From: Odoribacter sp.
Lineage (GTDB): Bacteria; Bacteroidota; Bacteroidia; Bacteroidales; Muribaculaceae
Direction of reading: 5' to 3'
Length of the DNA: 63,035 nt
Assembly: GCA_023663145.1 (NCBI GenBank)
Contig: JAMPHZ010000017.1
Location: forward strand, 1-63,035
Below are positions 1-9,242 of the stretch, piece after piece. The notes under the pieces are model-generated. The model worked only from the letters and a program-made list of their open reading frames with translations. It was not told where the DNA came from and did not search any database. The position numbers were made by a program, and so were the translations under genes. The first letter of the stretch is position 1; every line of letters begins with the position of its first letter.

Positions 1-90
1 TGTCTTTTCGACTTTGACAACCTCAAAATATTCCACCATTTCTTCCGGTAGAAGACATTCCGCTAACTCTATGTAAGGGTTCTTTTCCAT
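1..90 (-). CDS. Transposase N-terminal fragment (ISAon1-like), cut by window edge
   Basis: Thirty codons read leftward from an ATG at 90 and run off the window, beginning MEKNPYIELAECLLPEE. From memory, this resembles the N-terminal part of Bacteroidetes transposases called ISAon1 family, which begin with a short acidic helix of the type 'YIxLAexiLPe'. A TACCTTTG box, a Bacteroidetes -7 element, lies about 20 bp upstream at 116..109. No inverted repeat can be judged because the far end is outside the window. It could instead be a domesticated or truncated copy. The family call is tentative; the reading frame itself is fairly secure. Confidence 0.45.
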   Translation of the reverse strand, partial: MEKNPYIELAECLLPEEMVEYFEVVKVEKT

Positions 91-108
91 TGCTTTCTTT
101 TCTTTCTG

Positions 109-116
109 CAAAGGTA
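109..116 (-). promoter_or_regulatory. -7 box (TACCTTTG) ahead of transposase fragment
   Basis: TACCTTTG on the minus strand matches the Bacteroidetes -7 consensus TAnnTTTG and lies 18 bp before the ATG at 90. No TTTG element sits at the 19-bp distance, so this is a partial promoter match. Confidence 0.35.
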
Positions 117-202
117 CAAATATTTCATCTCAAACACAGGGTTTTTACTATGCGCCGTATCGTTCTTTCAAGTTCATTTTTGTTCGCAATATTGCACAAT
201 AG

Positions 203-235
203 AAAATCCTGCAATTCAGCGAGTTGCAGGATTTT
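203..235 (-). terminator. Rho-independent terminator of tmRNA
   Basis: A 9-bp stem (ATCCTGCAA with TTGCAGGAT) with a 9-nt loop is flanked by A and T runs, about 25 bp past the tmRNA 3' end. In the minus direction it ends in TTTTCT. The flanking A/T runs could let it act in both directions. Confidence 0.75.
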
Positions 236-257
236 TCTTTGTCTTTCATCAGACTTT

Positions 258-655
258 AGTGGAGCTGGAGGGACTTGAACCCTCGTCCAAACGCGGAACT
301 AATGTGCTTTCTACGTGCGTATTCTTCGGTTGGTTTTGGTGCTGTGGCAGGCCGAAGACGACCAACCGCAGCCTTATCCTCTGAAATTTCGGGTGACGGG
401 CCGAGGCGCCCGCATCCCTATTCCCGAATTCTTACACCACCATATCGATTAGCCTCGGGAAGTGGGCAATCGGGCGATGTCCCGTCCCTGCGACTGTCGC
501 GGGGATTAAGCTGATCTACTGTACTTCAATCAAGCAGCGAGAGCGAGGTTGTTTTCGCCAATTAAATTTTCTGATGTCAGGATTAAAGAGACTGACCACC
601 ATTGCTCTGCACGCTTACACACCACCTCGACACGCTGTCAAAACCAGTCAGCCCC
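258..655 (-). ncRNA. ssrA: tmRNA (ssrA)
   Basis: Transfer-messenger RNA rescues stalled ribosomes and adds a degradation tag. The 5' end (655) reads GGGGCTGACTGGTTTTGACA, and the 3' end carries the T-arm GGTTCAAGTCCC and acceptor strand CAGCTCC, which pairs with GGGGCTG. The tag reading frame lies at 559..530 and gives GENNLALAA followed by TGA; the first Ala is normally loaded on the tRNA-like part. The hydrophobic LALAA ending is the protease-recognition end. The genome reads ACTA after the acceptor stem rather than ACCA, so a mature CCA would need enzymatic completion; the exact 3' boundary is uncertain by 1-3 nt. A perfect promoter precedes it and a terminator follows, so it is a stand-alone transcription unit. 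Confidence 0.97.
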
Positions 656-678
656 GATAATGTTGTGTGTTGTTTTTA

Positions 679-709
679 CAAAGTTACATAATAAGCGATC
701 GCCCGCAAA
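679..709 (-). promoter_or_regulatory. Consensus promoter for ssrA
   Basis: TTTG at 709..706, a 19-nt spacer, then TAACTTTG at 686..679 exactly fits the Bacteroidetes primary-sigma consensus. Transcription should start near 673, leaving a leader of roughly 18 nt to be trimmed from the tmRNA precursor. Confidence 0.8.
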
Positions 710-769
710 CTTTTCTCTATGGTTTTAACTTTATTTAATCATTATCCGGTCCTTATGATAACGTACGGG

Positions 770-2383
770 TCAGAATTTAAAGGTAATTCCGACAAGTCCG
801 TGTATCGGCTGATTACGGATGCCCGGCACAGTGAGGTAGCGGCGTCCAAGTATGTTCTCAACGTTAGCGAACACATCAATTGCGGGCGTTATGGCGTATG
901 TTGCACGTGCATTGAGCTCAGAAGCACATCCAAGGTCAACATCGGGAGTGTGGCGGCGTGTGCGTAGTTCGTAGTTCAGGCCTATGGTGAGTCCTTTGAG
1001 CGGTTTGACATGTCCGCCGGCGGTAATAACGGTACGGGCGCCGTCGGCCCACAGGTAATAGCCTTTGGAGGCCGAATGGTCGCTTGATGCTATGTGGGCA
1101 GCAGCATAAATTCCGAAGATACGGTGTGTGTAGTCGAGTTTAATTCCTGCATGCCATCCCTTTATTTCCCGGGCAGTGAGTGGAAACAGGGGTGTGGCAT
1201 GCCCGGGTGCCAGCCAGTTGTCGGCCTTGGCGTAGCCACCGGTAAGTGCGGCGGTGAATCCGGCAAATGGCCCTGCGACGATTTTCCCGCTCACGTCAAG
1301 TGGGATACGATAGCGGCTCGATGGCATTGCACCGGTAATGAACGGGCAGATGTCGAGAGCGGACTGTACGGAGTTGAATCCGGTGCCTCCTGTTGCGGCA
1401 GCCATTACAGTGAGAGCTGCCATCGGTGACCATGCGACCTCAACGCGGGGTGAGAGGTACATCTTTGCATCTCCGCCGGTAAAGAAATCAAGATTGAGAC
1501 CTGCCGAAGCGGTGATTTGTCCGTTATTTACATGTACGAATGGCCGCAACCCTATGATTCCCATTGTCGATGCCTCGGCATATGATGCGAGACGGCTGTC
1601 AAGTGCGTCATGCAGGAAAGATGCGTCTATTGCAAGACCTACGCCATAGTCTTTCCCAAAAGGCAGAGTAGCGTTGCCCCCTACCGAGACCTGTTGTTCC
1701 TTGATGCCGTCATATGTGTCTATCTCAAGGGATGCCTTTGAGAAGGCATCTACTGAGGCATCGAGATACACCTGATAATCGAGTCCTTGCACACCTGACT
1801 GCCAGAAGGCTACGAGTCTTCCGGCATTCCGCGACTGCTGATCCGACCACATTGATGCTGCTGAGGCGTAAGTGTAGTCTATCGATGCTGACAACCGCGA
1901 ACGGTCGTTTACCTGAAGGGTGTAATCTGCCCCGAGTGTGCCGCCGTTGTAAGAATTGCGCCGTGGGGCATCCGTTATGTCATTATAACTCAATCCATTG
2001 AAATTAAGGTGAAGATCAAGCTGTGAACGGCCATTATCAATGGCACGGTAGCCTGCGGCGACTCCAAGATTATAAACCGGGAAATACCCTACAGATATAT
2101 ACCCCCGGTAATCGCTTAGAGGGGGAGCCGTAATACCGCGGGCCGGTTGCAGGCGAGCAAATGATCTCTCGACCGGAGAGAGTGTGAGATAACGGGCTGT
2201 TGACAGCTGCACGGGCTGTACCGTGGGGAGCTGCAGCGACGGAACCAGCGACGAGGGGCGGGTTGCAGCACGTTCGACAGGTTGCACAGAACGCTCCACA
2301 ACCACCTCCGTGGTAATATCCTGCGCAGCCACCGGCATTGCAGTGGCCATAAGACTGAGTAATATATATGCGGCTGTTTTCAT
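770..2383 (-). CDS. Outer-membrane beta-barrel protein (TonB-receptor-like barrel without plug)
   Basis: The 537-residue protein starts with a signal peptide (MKTAAYILLSLMATAMPVAAQ). A Pro/Val-rich linker (about 25-65) leads into alternating amphipathic strands such as SQLDLHLNFNGLSY. It ends in ENILGRRYLTVPGIRNQPIHGLVGITFKF, the terminal strand of a TonB-dependent receptor barrel with C-terminal Phe. No plug domain or TonB box is visible, so it is a barrel-only relative rather than a full receptor. Its ATG overlaps the stop of the upstream TPR gene by 4 bp (ATGA), which indicates translational coupling. The TPR protein may be a periplasmic partner; that is inference. The ligand is unknown. 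Confidence 0.75.
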   Translation of the reverse strand: MKTAAYILLSLMATAMPVAAQDITTEVVVERSVQPVERAATRPSSLVPSLQLPTVQPVQLSTARYLTLSPVERSFARLQPARGITAPPLSDYRGYISVGYFPVYNLGVAAGYRAIDNGRSQLDLHLNFNGLSYNDITDAPRRNSYNGGTLGADYTLQVNDRSRLSASIDYTYASAASMWSDQQSRNAGRLVAFWQSGVQGLDYQVYLDASVDAFSKASLEIDTYDGIKEQQVSVGGNATLPFGKDYGVGLAIDASFLHDALDSRLASYAEASTMGIIGLRPFVHVNNGQITASAGLNLDFFTGGDAKMYLSPRVEVAWSPMAALTVMAAATGGTGFNSVQSALDICPFITGAMPSSRYRIPLDVSGKIVAGPFAGFTAALTGGYAKADNWLAPGHATPLFPLTAREIKGWHAGIKLDYTHRIFGIYAAAHIASSDHSASKGYYLWADGARTVITAGGHVKPLKGLTIGLNYELRTRRHTPDVDLGCASELNARATYAITPAIDVFANVENILGRRYLTVPGIRNQPIHGLVGITFKF

Positions 2384-5367
2384 TTCAGTTTTGACAATCG
2401 TGAATCAATCATTTGGAAGATGTCGGACTCCGAGCCGGGATAATTCTCTCTCAGAGAACGCAGATACTCGCGGGCCTCGAATGTCTTGCCTGATGTGGCG
2501 AAGATATCACTCAGGAGGATGAATGCCCTCGCAAGCCAGTAGGTATGGGGAGTTGACGAATCAATCAGAGTCTCAAGACGGTGCTGGGCCGCAGCATAGT
2601 CTTTGGCATCATAATAGCTCTGTGCGAGGTAGAATGCGCTCTTTACACCGTTAATATCATCGGTCAATGCAGCGATTGACTCCCAACCATCGCGTGCGGC
2701 ATCTGTATCACCTTTGAGATCGAGGGCCATCGAGCGGCTGAACACAGCTTCGTTACGGTCTTCGGCTCCGGCTGTGGAAGATGTAAGAAGTGCATCGGCG
2801 CTCTCAATCACAAGGTCATAATCGGGAATATCCCGGGCCACACGCATAATGCCTGCACGGGCCATGTTCTGCATTGCCGGTGTCGAGGCTTTCCGGGCCA
2901 GCAATTGCCATGAAGCGAGAGCGGCAGCTCCTTGACCGAGCGAATGCTCGGAAGCCGCTTTGACTGCAATAGCTTGTTCGGCGAGGCGAGTATCGGGATA
3001 GTTCTCAAGGATCAGCGAGGCGAATGTAAGGGCATCGCCGGTGTTAGCCCGGTTGACGGCACTCTCCATCAGGTATCCCCAAGCCTGTGCACGGTAAGCA
3101 CCGGTAGGATAATCATTTATATAATTTTCGAGCCGCCGTGTCGCACCATCAGTGATGTAGTCTTCCTCTGCGGCTTCGAATGTGAGACGGTCAGCCGCAG
3201 TGATGTCGAGTTGCGGGGCGTTTTCGATTGATTCAAGGAATGCGGCAAATTCGCCCAATGTTCCGTCTTGAGCGGCAAGGCGCTGCAATTCTTCCACCGC
3301 CACCATTGCCTCGTCGCTTGTGGGATAGAGTGCTATCACATCACGGTAAGCCTTTATTGCCTCGTCACGGTCTCCGTTGCCAAGGAGAGTCATGGCCATC
3401 TGTACATAACCTGACCGACCCTGAGCCGTAGCAGGATATCCGGCCACAAGCCGGCGGTATGTCTCTATCGCCCGGTCTTTCTGATTAAGCTGGATATAGG
3501 CTTCAGATTTCTCAAGCAGGGCGTCAGGCACGAGAGCCGAGGTAGGGAAGTCAGCCAGAAGGCGGTCAACCATATCAACCTTCGCTGGATAATTGCGCCG
3601 GTATCCTTCGATCACAGCCATCTGAAACAGCGGGTAATCGGCCACAGCCGGTGCTACACTACGTGACTGCGCATACTGATAGGCCGCCTTGTCGAAGTCG
3701 CCGTCATACAGACTTGCATCGCCCAACCGATTATAAGCATCTGCCACAATCTCGGGTGGATAGTTTCCCGGAGTCTTTACGAACTTGTCAAAAGCTGTGG
3801 CGGCAGCTTTATAATCTTTTGATGCAAACCTGGCGTATCCGAGGTCATAGAAACCAAGCGGGCGGTTGGGGTCAGAATGAGCTGCCGCGGCGATATAACG
3901 TTCGATGCAATCGGCGGCAGCCCGGTAGTCACCGACCTTATAAAGGGCCTCACCGAGGGCAAGATTAACCTGAGCAGCCACATTGTGGTCATAGCGTTCA
4001 AGTTCCTCAGCCATGCGCAGGTAATCGCAGGCGGCAGGAGAGTCTCCGGCCGCCAAGGCACGGGAACCCAACGCATAGAGAATCTGCTGCTTGGCGCGGA
4101 GAACTTTCTCTCCGGGGTTATGCATACGGTTTATTGACTCAAGCGCTGTGGCATAGTCGCGGTCGGTAAGGTATCCTGCAACGAGATATTCCTGCACAGC
4201 GGAGGTATAAGGTCCCGAAGGATAGCGCCGCAGGAAATCTTCAAATGTGGCTACACTCGAACCGAAAGGCAGCGAACCGCCGCCAAATTTGGCAACAGCA
4301 TAGTTGTAGTATGCGGCTTCGCGCACCTGTTCATCATGCTCGCCACGGAGCGCATTGTCAAATGCCATCAGAGCGGCGTCATTGTCGCCAAGGTTCATGA
4401 AAGCCTCACCTATGAACAGGAAAGCGCTCTGCCCCATTGCCGAGTCACTTGCCGTGACGGGGGTAAGATAACGCACCGCTTTCTCGTAGTCACCATTCTC
4501 ATAACAGGTTGTACCGAGAATATAGAGAGCACTCAATTCAGGACTGGCAGCCACTGCAGCATAGTGTTCAAGGTATGAGACTGCACGTGACCGGTCACCC
4601 CGGTTGAACAGTGACTCACCGGCAATACGGTAAGCCTCGGCCGTAAATTCTTCATCGATCTGAACGGGGTTGTCGATCAAGGCCTTTGCCATGGTGTAGG
4701 CTTTTTCATAATTTCCCTGCATGTAGTAGATCTGTGCAAGGTAGTATCTTGATGATGCTCCGGGAAGACGGGAGGTGTCGGTGCGGCTGAAATATCGGAG
4801 GGATGTGTCAAAATCACGGTCACAATAGGCAATATACCCAAGATAGAACCGGGCGTCAGGACCATATTCCTGATCGGATTCTACAGATGTGAATATCGGG
4901 CGGGCCTCTTCGAACTCACCCATACGCATCAATGCATATGCGTGATGATAGTAGAGATCGGGAGCCAATGCTGAGCCAGGATTTACGTCGGTCAAAGAGT
5001 CATATATCCCGAGAGCTGCCGGCACATCTGATCCGAGCAGCGAATTGGCCAGGTAGAGCATTGCTTCGTAACGGTGCATACTGGCAGGGTAAGTCTCGAT
5101 GAAAGCCCGAAGGGCGTCGGTAGCTCCTTCAAGACCGCCGTTATAAGTTGCCAAAGCCATCAGCCATGCCACCTGCTCGGCCTGTGGAGCCTGAAGCGTG
5201 GAACGATCGATCGTGCGCAGTTGATCAATACAACCTTGCCAATTGCCTTCGGCAACCATAAGCAGTCCACGTTGAAGGCAACCGTCTGTGCCCGGAGAGT
5301 TCACCCCGGCAACGGCTCCAAGCGCCGTCGCAAGCATGGCAGCCTTCAGCAATATGATTTTTTTCAT
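2380..5367 (-). CDS. Large periplasmic TPR-repeat protein
   Basis: About 995 residues. The ATG at 5367 (MKKIILLKAAMLATALGA) gives a clean signal peptide and sits 23 bp after a TAAATTTG -7 box; a longer frame from 5433 would begin upstream of that promoter and is rejected. The rest is helical tetratricopeptide-type repeats from about residue 30 to the end, with repeated A-x-x-Y/F and 'P..G..A..A' spacing (for example YDLGYARFASKDYKAAATAFDKFVK, and late repeats like QAYIQLNQKDRAIETYRRLV). TPR proteins are protein-binding scaffolds. The stop overlaps the start of the barrel-protein gene, so the two are probably made together and may act as one envelope complex. The exact partner is unknown. Confidence 0.85.
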   Translation of the reverse strand: MKKIILLKAAMLATALGAVAGVNSPGTDGCLQRGLLMVAEGNWQGCIDQLRTIDRSTLQAPQAEQVAWLMALATYNGGLEGATDALRAFIETYPASMHRYEAMLYLANSLLGSDVPAALGIYDSLTDVNPGSALAPDLYYHHAYALMRMGEFEEARPIFTSVESDQEYGPDARFYLGYIAYCDRDFDTSLRYFSRTDTSRLPGASSRYYLAQIYYMQGNYEKAYTMAKALIDNPVQIDEEFTAEAYRIAGESLFNRGDRSRAVSYLEHYAAVAASPELSALYILGTTCYENGDYEKAVRYLTPVTASDSAMGQSAFLFIGEAFMNLGDNDAALMAFDNALRGEHDEQVREAAYYNYAVAKFGGGSLPFGSSVATFEDFLRRYPSGPYTSAVQEYLVAGYLTDRDYATALESINRMHNPGEKVLRAKQQILYALGSRALAAGDSPAACDYLRMAEELERYDHNVAAQVNLALGEALYKVGDYRAAADCIERYIAAAAHSDPNRPLGFYDLGYARFASKDYKAAATAFDKFVKTPGNYPPEIVADAYNRLGDASLYDGDFDKAAYQYAQSRSVAPAVADYPLFQMAVIEGYRRNYPAKVDMVDRLLADFPTSALVPDALLEKSEAYIQLNQKDRAIETYRRLVAGYPATAQGRSGYVQMAMTLLGNGDRDEAIKAYRDVIALYPTSDEAMVAVEELQRLAAQDGTLGEFAAFLESIENAPQLDITAADRLTFEAAEEDYITDGATRRLENYINDYPTGAYRAQAWGYLMESAVNRANTGDALTFASLILENYPDTRLAEQAIAVKAASEHSLGQGAAALASWQLLARKASTPAMQNMARAGIMRVARDIPDYDLVIESADALLTSSTAGAEDRNEAVFSRSMALDLKGDTDAARDGWESIAALTDDINGVKSAFYLAQSYYDAKDYAAAQHRLETLIDSSTPHTYWLARAFILLSDIFATSGKTFEAREYLRSLRENYPGSESDIFQMIDSRLSKLK

Positions 5368-5390
5368 GTCGATATCGTCTAATATTTCGG

Positions 5391-5398
5391 CAAATTTA
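5391..5398 (-). promoter_or_regulatory. -7 box for TPR/barrel operon
   Basis: TAAATTTG matches TAnnTTTG and places the transcript start about 18 nt before the ATG at 5367, which also decides that start. No TTTG is present at the expected -33 position. Confidence 0.5.
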
Positions 5399-5497
5399 GC
5401 AAAAAACGACGATATACTCCACCCCGACGCCAAAATAAATGATACGTAAGTTTTCGAAAAACGCGAGCGAGTGGTAATGCTTGTAGCGTCAGAGCGG

Positions 5498-6886
5498 TTA
5501 TTTCTTCTTCAGCAGAGCCGAGAGATCATCGTGGCGGTATCTGACATAGATTGAATGAGGGCGCAGAAGTTTTACAACTGTATACGACACGGTAGCTGTC
5601 ACAGCCAGCCCGAGGAAGAATCCATAGCCATCAGACATTTCAGCCGTCAGGAATATAGCCATCAGTGGCGCGTGTATAATGCCGGAGAACGCTCCGGCCG
5701 TTCCGAGCAATGCAAATATACCAACTGGAAGTGATGTCCCGAAGATCATATTTACCGCTGAAGCATATACGAACCCGGCGATTGCCCCGGCAAATATAGT
5801 AGGGGCGAAATCGCCGGCTACGCCACCGGCACTGTTAGATGCAACACATGCCCAACACTTAAGGAGCAAAACGACGGCCATAAGTATCACCAGTACCCAT
5901 CCGCCGGCACCGGAGGCATATTGTTCAAAGGGACTGCCTTTGAGCAATCCGCCAAAATCGCCATTACATACCTTGGTGAGCACATCGTATCCTTCGCCAA
6001 AAAGGATGGGAAATGTAAAGACACAGGCTCCAAGTATCGCACCACCTGTGATATTCATCACCCAATGGTTACGTATGCTTGTGAAAAAGACCTGCATATG
6101 ATGCATGACCTTTGAATAATAGATTGAGTAAAGGCCACACAGCACGCCCAACCCGGCCATCCACCCGAGCAGCGACGGATCAAATGGTGTTGTGTTTATA
6201 AAATTGATGTCAGGAGTGAATCCGGTGCACATGTAGCACGTGAGGGAACCGCAGATTCCAGCCACAACAAGAGCGAGCACAGACAAGGTGGTCATACGCA
6301 TTTTCAGCACCTCCAATGTGAACAGCACTCCTCCCACAGGCGACTTGAATATACCTGCTATGCCTGCACCTGCACCACAACCGATGAGAATCCGCACTAC
6401 ATCGGGGCGCAATCCCAAGATACGACCGATATTACTGCCTATAGCCGCACTACTGTATGCGATAGGTCCCTCTCCGCCGGCAGACCCACCGAATCCTAAT
6501 GTGATCGTACTTGCTACTATAGGAGCATATGTAAGGCGTGCCGGAAGATAATATTTTCGCTGTGCGAGATCATCAACAAGGCGTGATGCACCGTGCATGA
6601 GGTTGGTCCGGATCCAATACCGTTGGTAGCAAGCGGTGAGCAGAATGCCCGCCACCGGCACTGCAAGCAGCAGGTAGTTGACTCCGTACGGATTGACGCG
6701 CGTAACAAAGAAGTCTGCGAGATGCCCGATGAAGAATTTGAGCAGGAACGCCCCTAAACCGGCGCATATGCCGGTTATGGCGGCCACTACGATGAGTGTA
6801 AGGCTGTCAGAGACATGCGTTCTCCTCCACGCGGCAAATCGGATAATCGCCCGGCCGGCGCGCATCGTTGTGGCATGGGTTCCCAT
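5498..6886 (-). CDS. ClC-family chloride channel/transporter
   Basis: 462-residue polytopic membrane protein of the ClC family, without C-terminal CBS domains. The core motif GGSAGGEGP carries the external gating glutamate (E139). GIFKSPVGGVLFTLEVL matches the region that in E. coli ClcA contains the internal proton glutamate E203; here that position is Val193. A third signature, GGVAGDFAPTIFAGA, matches the GxFxP segment. Val at the internal position is what ClC-0-like true channels carry, so the protein may be a channel or an uncoupled transporter; this is inference from one residue. It starts 12 bp after the der stop and is probably co-transcribed with der. Another ATG at codon 8 could also be used. 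Confidence 0.9.
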   Translation of the reverse strand: MGTHATTMRAGRAIIRFAAWRRTHVSDSLTLIVVAAITGICAGLGAFLLKFFIGHLADFFVTRVNPYGVNYLLLAVPVAGILLTACYQRYWIRTNLMHGASRLVDDLAQRKYYLPARLTYAPIVASTITLGFGGSAGGEGPIAYSSAAIGSNIGRILGLRPDVVRILIGCGAGAGIAGIFKSPVGGVLFTLEVLKMRMTTLSVLALVVAGICGSLTCYMCTGFTPDINFINTTPFDPSLLGWMAGLGVLCGLYSIYYSKVMHHMQVFFTSIRNHWVMNITGGAILGACVFTFPILFGEGYDVLTKVCNGDFGGLLKGSPFEQYASGAGGWVLVILMAVVLLLKCWACVASNSAGGVAGDFAPTIFAGAIAGFVYASAVNMIFGTSLPVGIFALLGTAGAFSGIIHAPLMAIFLTAEMSDGYGFFLGLAVTATVSYTVVKLLRPHSIYVRYRHDDLSALLKKK

Positions 6887-6898
6887 GAATCATCGCGG

Positions 6899-8221
6899 TT
6901 ATTCTTTTGACTTGTCGCGGAAATAAAGCGCGACGGGAGAGCCGGTAAAATCCCAATGCTCGCGGATCTTGTTCTCAAGATAGCGCCTGTACGGTTCTTT
7001 TACCCACTGGGGCAGATTGCAGAAGAAGATAAATGTAGGTACCTGAGCACCCTTGAGCATGGTGATGTATTTGATCTTGATGAATTTACCCTTATTTGCA
7101 GGGGGGGGGAATGCGGCAATGTCTTCCTGAAGAGTCTTGTTGAGCACAGAGGTTGAAACAGTGCGGCGACGGTTCTTATATACATCGACTGCTGTTTCTA
7201 TCACCTTGAATATGCGCTGCTTGGTAAGTGCCGAACTGAAAATAATGGGAAAATCAGTAAATGGTGCGAACCGGCTGCGTATAGCGTCTTCGAAGTGCTT
7301 TATTGCCTTAGTGGATTTGTCGGTGACCAGGTCCCACTTGTTTACCACCACAACAAGCCCTTTGCGGTTACGCTGGATAAGCGAGAAAATAGACACATCC
7401 TGTGCTTCAATGCCTCGTGTGGCATCAATCATAAGAATGCACACATCGGATGCTTCTATGGCTCTGATTGAACGTATGACTGAATAATATTCTATATCCT
7501 CGTTCACCTTGTTTTTCTTGCGTATACCGGCAGTGTCGACGAGATAGAAATCAAATCCGAACTTATTGTAGCGGGTGTATATAGAGTCGCGTGTGGTGCC
7601 GGCTATATCGGTCACTATGTGGCGATCTTCTCCGATAAATGCATTTATGAGAGATGATTTGCCCGCGTTTGGGCGACCCACGATAGCAAACTTCGGGATC
7701 TCATCAAGATTGTCATCCCGGTCCACATCTTCCTTTGGCAGATCCTTGACCACCTCGTCAAGAAGATCGCCGGTGCCGTAACCGTTTATGGCCGATACAG
7801 GGAAGGGATCGCCGAGCCCCAGGGCATAGAATTCAGGCACATTATAGAGCCAGTCGTTGGAGTCCACTTTGTTGGCCACAAGAATAACCGGCTTGCGGCT
7901 TTTGCGCAGGATCTCGGCCACATAGTCATCAAGATCGGTGGTGCCGTTCATGGCATCGACAACAAATAATGTGACATCGGCCTGCTCGATGGCGAGCTGT
8001 ACCTGACGGTTTATCTCGCTTTCGAAAATATCATCAGAATTCACCACCCAGCCGCCAGTATCAACGATTGAGAACTCCACCCCGTTCCAGTCAACCTTTC
8101 CATACTGGCGGTCGCGTGTAGTGCCTGCAGTGGGGTCCACAATGGCGGTGCGTGTCTGTGTAAGGCGGTTGAATAGGGTAGATTTGCCGACGTTCGGACG
8201 GCCCACAATGGCTACGAGCAT
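6899..8221 (-). CDS. der: Ribosome assembly GTPase Der (EngA)
   Basis: Der has two tandem GTPase domains and helps mature the 50S subunit. Both P-loops are present: GRPNVGKS (residues 7-14) and GRPNAGKS (182-189). Each domain has its G3 (DTGG, DTAG) and G4 (NKVD near 117, NKWD) motifs. The C-terminal KH-like domain ends [13 protein letters not shown]. The length of 440 residues is normal for the family. It is followed by the ClC gene after 12 bp and preceded by era, with its own -7 box in the 93-bp gap between them. Confidence 0.98.
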   Translation of the reverse strand: MLVAIVGRPNVGKSTLFNRLTQTRTAIVDPTAGTTRDRQYGKVDWNGVEFSIVDTGGWVVNSDDIFESEINRQVQLAIEQADVTLFVVDAMNGTTDLDDYVAEILRKSRKPVILVANKVDSNDWLYNVPEFYALGLGDPFPVSAINGYGTGDLLDEVVKDLPKEDVDRDDNLDEIPKFAIVGRPNAGKSSLINAFIGEDRHIVTDIAGTTRDSIYTRYNKFGFDFYLVDTAGIRKKNKVNEDIEYYSVIRSIRAIEASDVCILMIDATRGIEAQDVSIFSLIQRNRKGLVVVVNKWDLVTDKSTKAIKHFEDAIRSRFAPFTDFPIIFSSALTKQRIFKVIETAVDVYKNRRRTVSTSVLNKTLQEDIAAFPPPANKGKFIKIKYITMLKGAQVPTFIFFCNLPQWVKEPYRRYLENKIREHWDFTGSPVALYFRDKSKE

Positions 8222-8267
8222 ATCGTTATAATAAGGTTTTGATTTGACTAATGTTAAAATTAAAGTG

Positions 8268-8275
8268 CAAATTTA
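8268..8275 (-). promoter_or_regulatory. -7 box for der
   Basis: TAAATTTG on the minus strand lies in the only sizeable gap between era and der, 46 bp before the der ATG. No matching TTTG lies 19 bp upstream, so it is a moderate-quality promoter match. Confidence 0.45.
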
Positions 8276-8314
8276 GTGAATAAAACTGAAACAGAGCTGC
8301 CGTCATGGCAATTT

Positions 8315-9205
8315 TCACTCTATGTAGCCAAATGCTTTCAGTTTATTCTCGCGGTTTCGCCAATTGGGCTCAACCTTTACAAACAACTCAAGGAAAACAC
8401 GTTTGTCAAAGAATTTCTCTATGTCTTTACGGGCTTCTGTACCCACGCGTTTTAGCATGGAGCCGCCTTTGCCAATAAGAATACCTTTCTGGGAGTCACG
8501 TTCCACATAAATCACGGCCATAATGTGGATTGAGTTTTCTTTTTCTTCAAACTTCTCTACGATCACCTCGGCAGAGTAAGGTACTTCCTTATCGTAATTC
8601 AGGAGAATTTTCTCGCGTATGATTTCGGTGACGAAGAATCGCGCGGGCTTGTCGGTGAGAGCATCTTTACCAAAATATGGCTCACCTTCGGGGAGCAGTT
8701 CCACGATTCTCTTCATCAAGGCCTGCACATTGAAACCTTCCTTAGCCGAGGCGGGTATAATCTCGGCATTTGGCAACAGGGTGTGCCAACGTTCTACGAT
8801 CTCTTCAAGTGATTTCTGGTCTTTGAGCAGGTCTATCTTATTGATGACAAGCAACACAGGGACCTTCTCGGCGGCCACCCGCGCAAGGAATTCAGCGTTT
8901 TTGGTTGGATCTTCCACCACATCGGTAACGTACAGGAGAATGTCGGCATCGGTCAGGGCACCCTCGCTGTATTGCAACATGCTTTCCTGCAATTTGTATT
9001 TAGGAGAGAGCACACCGGGAGTATCGGAAAATACGATCTGATATTCAGGGGTATTTACGATTCCCATGATGCGGTGACGGGTAGTCTGGGCTTTTGATGT
9101 AATAATTGACACCCGTTCACCCACAAGGTCATTCATCAGGGTTGATTTACCTACATTGGGGTTACCTACTATATTGACGAAGCCTGATTTATGTTTGTTT
9201 TCCAT
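8315..9205 (-). CDS. era: 16S rRNA-binding GTPase Era
   Basis: Era binds GTP and the 3' end of 16S rRNA during 30S assembly. The protein has the G1 motif GNPNVGKS (residues 14-21), G3 DTPGV, and G4 NKID. A C-terminal KH domain contains GILIGKGGSMLKRVGTEARKDIE, the canonical RNA-binding loop. At 296 residues it is normal length. It sits directly before der, so two subunit-assembly GTPases are adjacent, an arrangement common in Bacteroidetes. Confidence 0.98.
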   Translation of the reverse strand: MENKHKSGFVNIVGNPNVGKSTLMNDLVGERVSIITSKAQTTRHRIMGIVNTPEYQIVFSDTPGVLSPKYKLQESMLQYSEGALTDADILLYVTDVVEDPTKNAEFLARVAAEKVPVLLVINKIDLLKDQKSLEEIVERWHTLLPNAEIIPASAKEGFNVQALMKRIVELLPEGEPYFGKDALTDKPARFFVTEIIREKILLNYDKEVPYSAEVIVEKFEEKENSIHIMAVIYVERDSQKGILIGKGGSMLKRVGTEARKDIEKFFDKRVFLELFVKVEPNWRNRENKLKAFGYIE

Positions 9206-9242
9206 CTTATGTTAGTTTTAATATTACAAGAATATAACAATG

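Noticed and set aside
275..514. 79-residue plus-strand frame at the left end
   Set aside because: It lies antisense to tmRNA, whose ends, tag and structure are clear.
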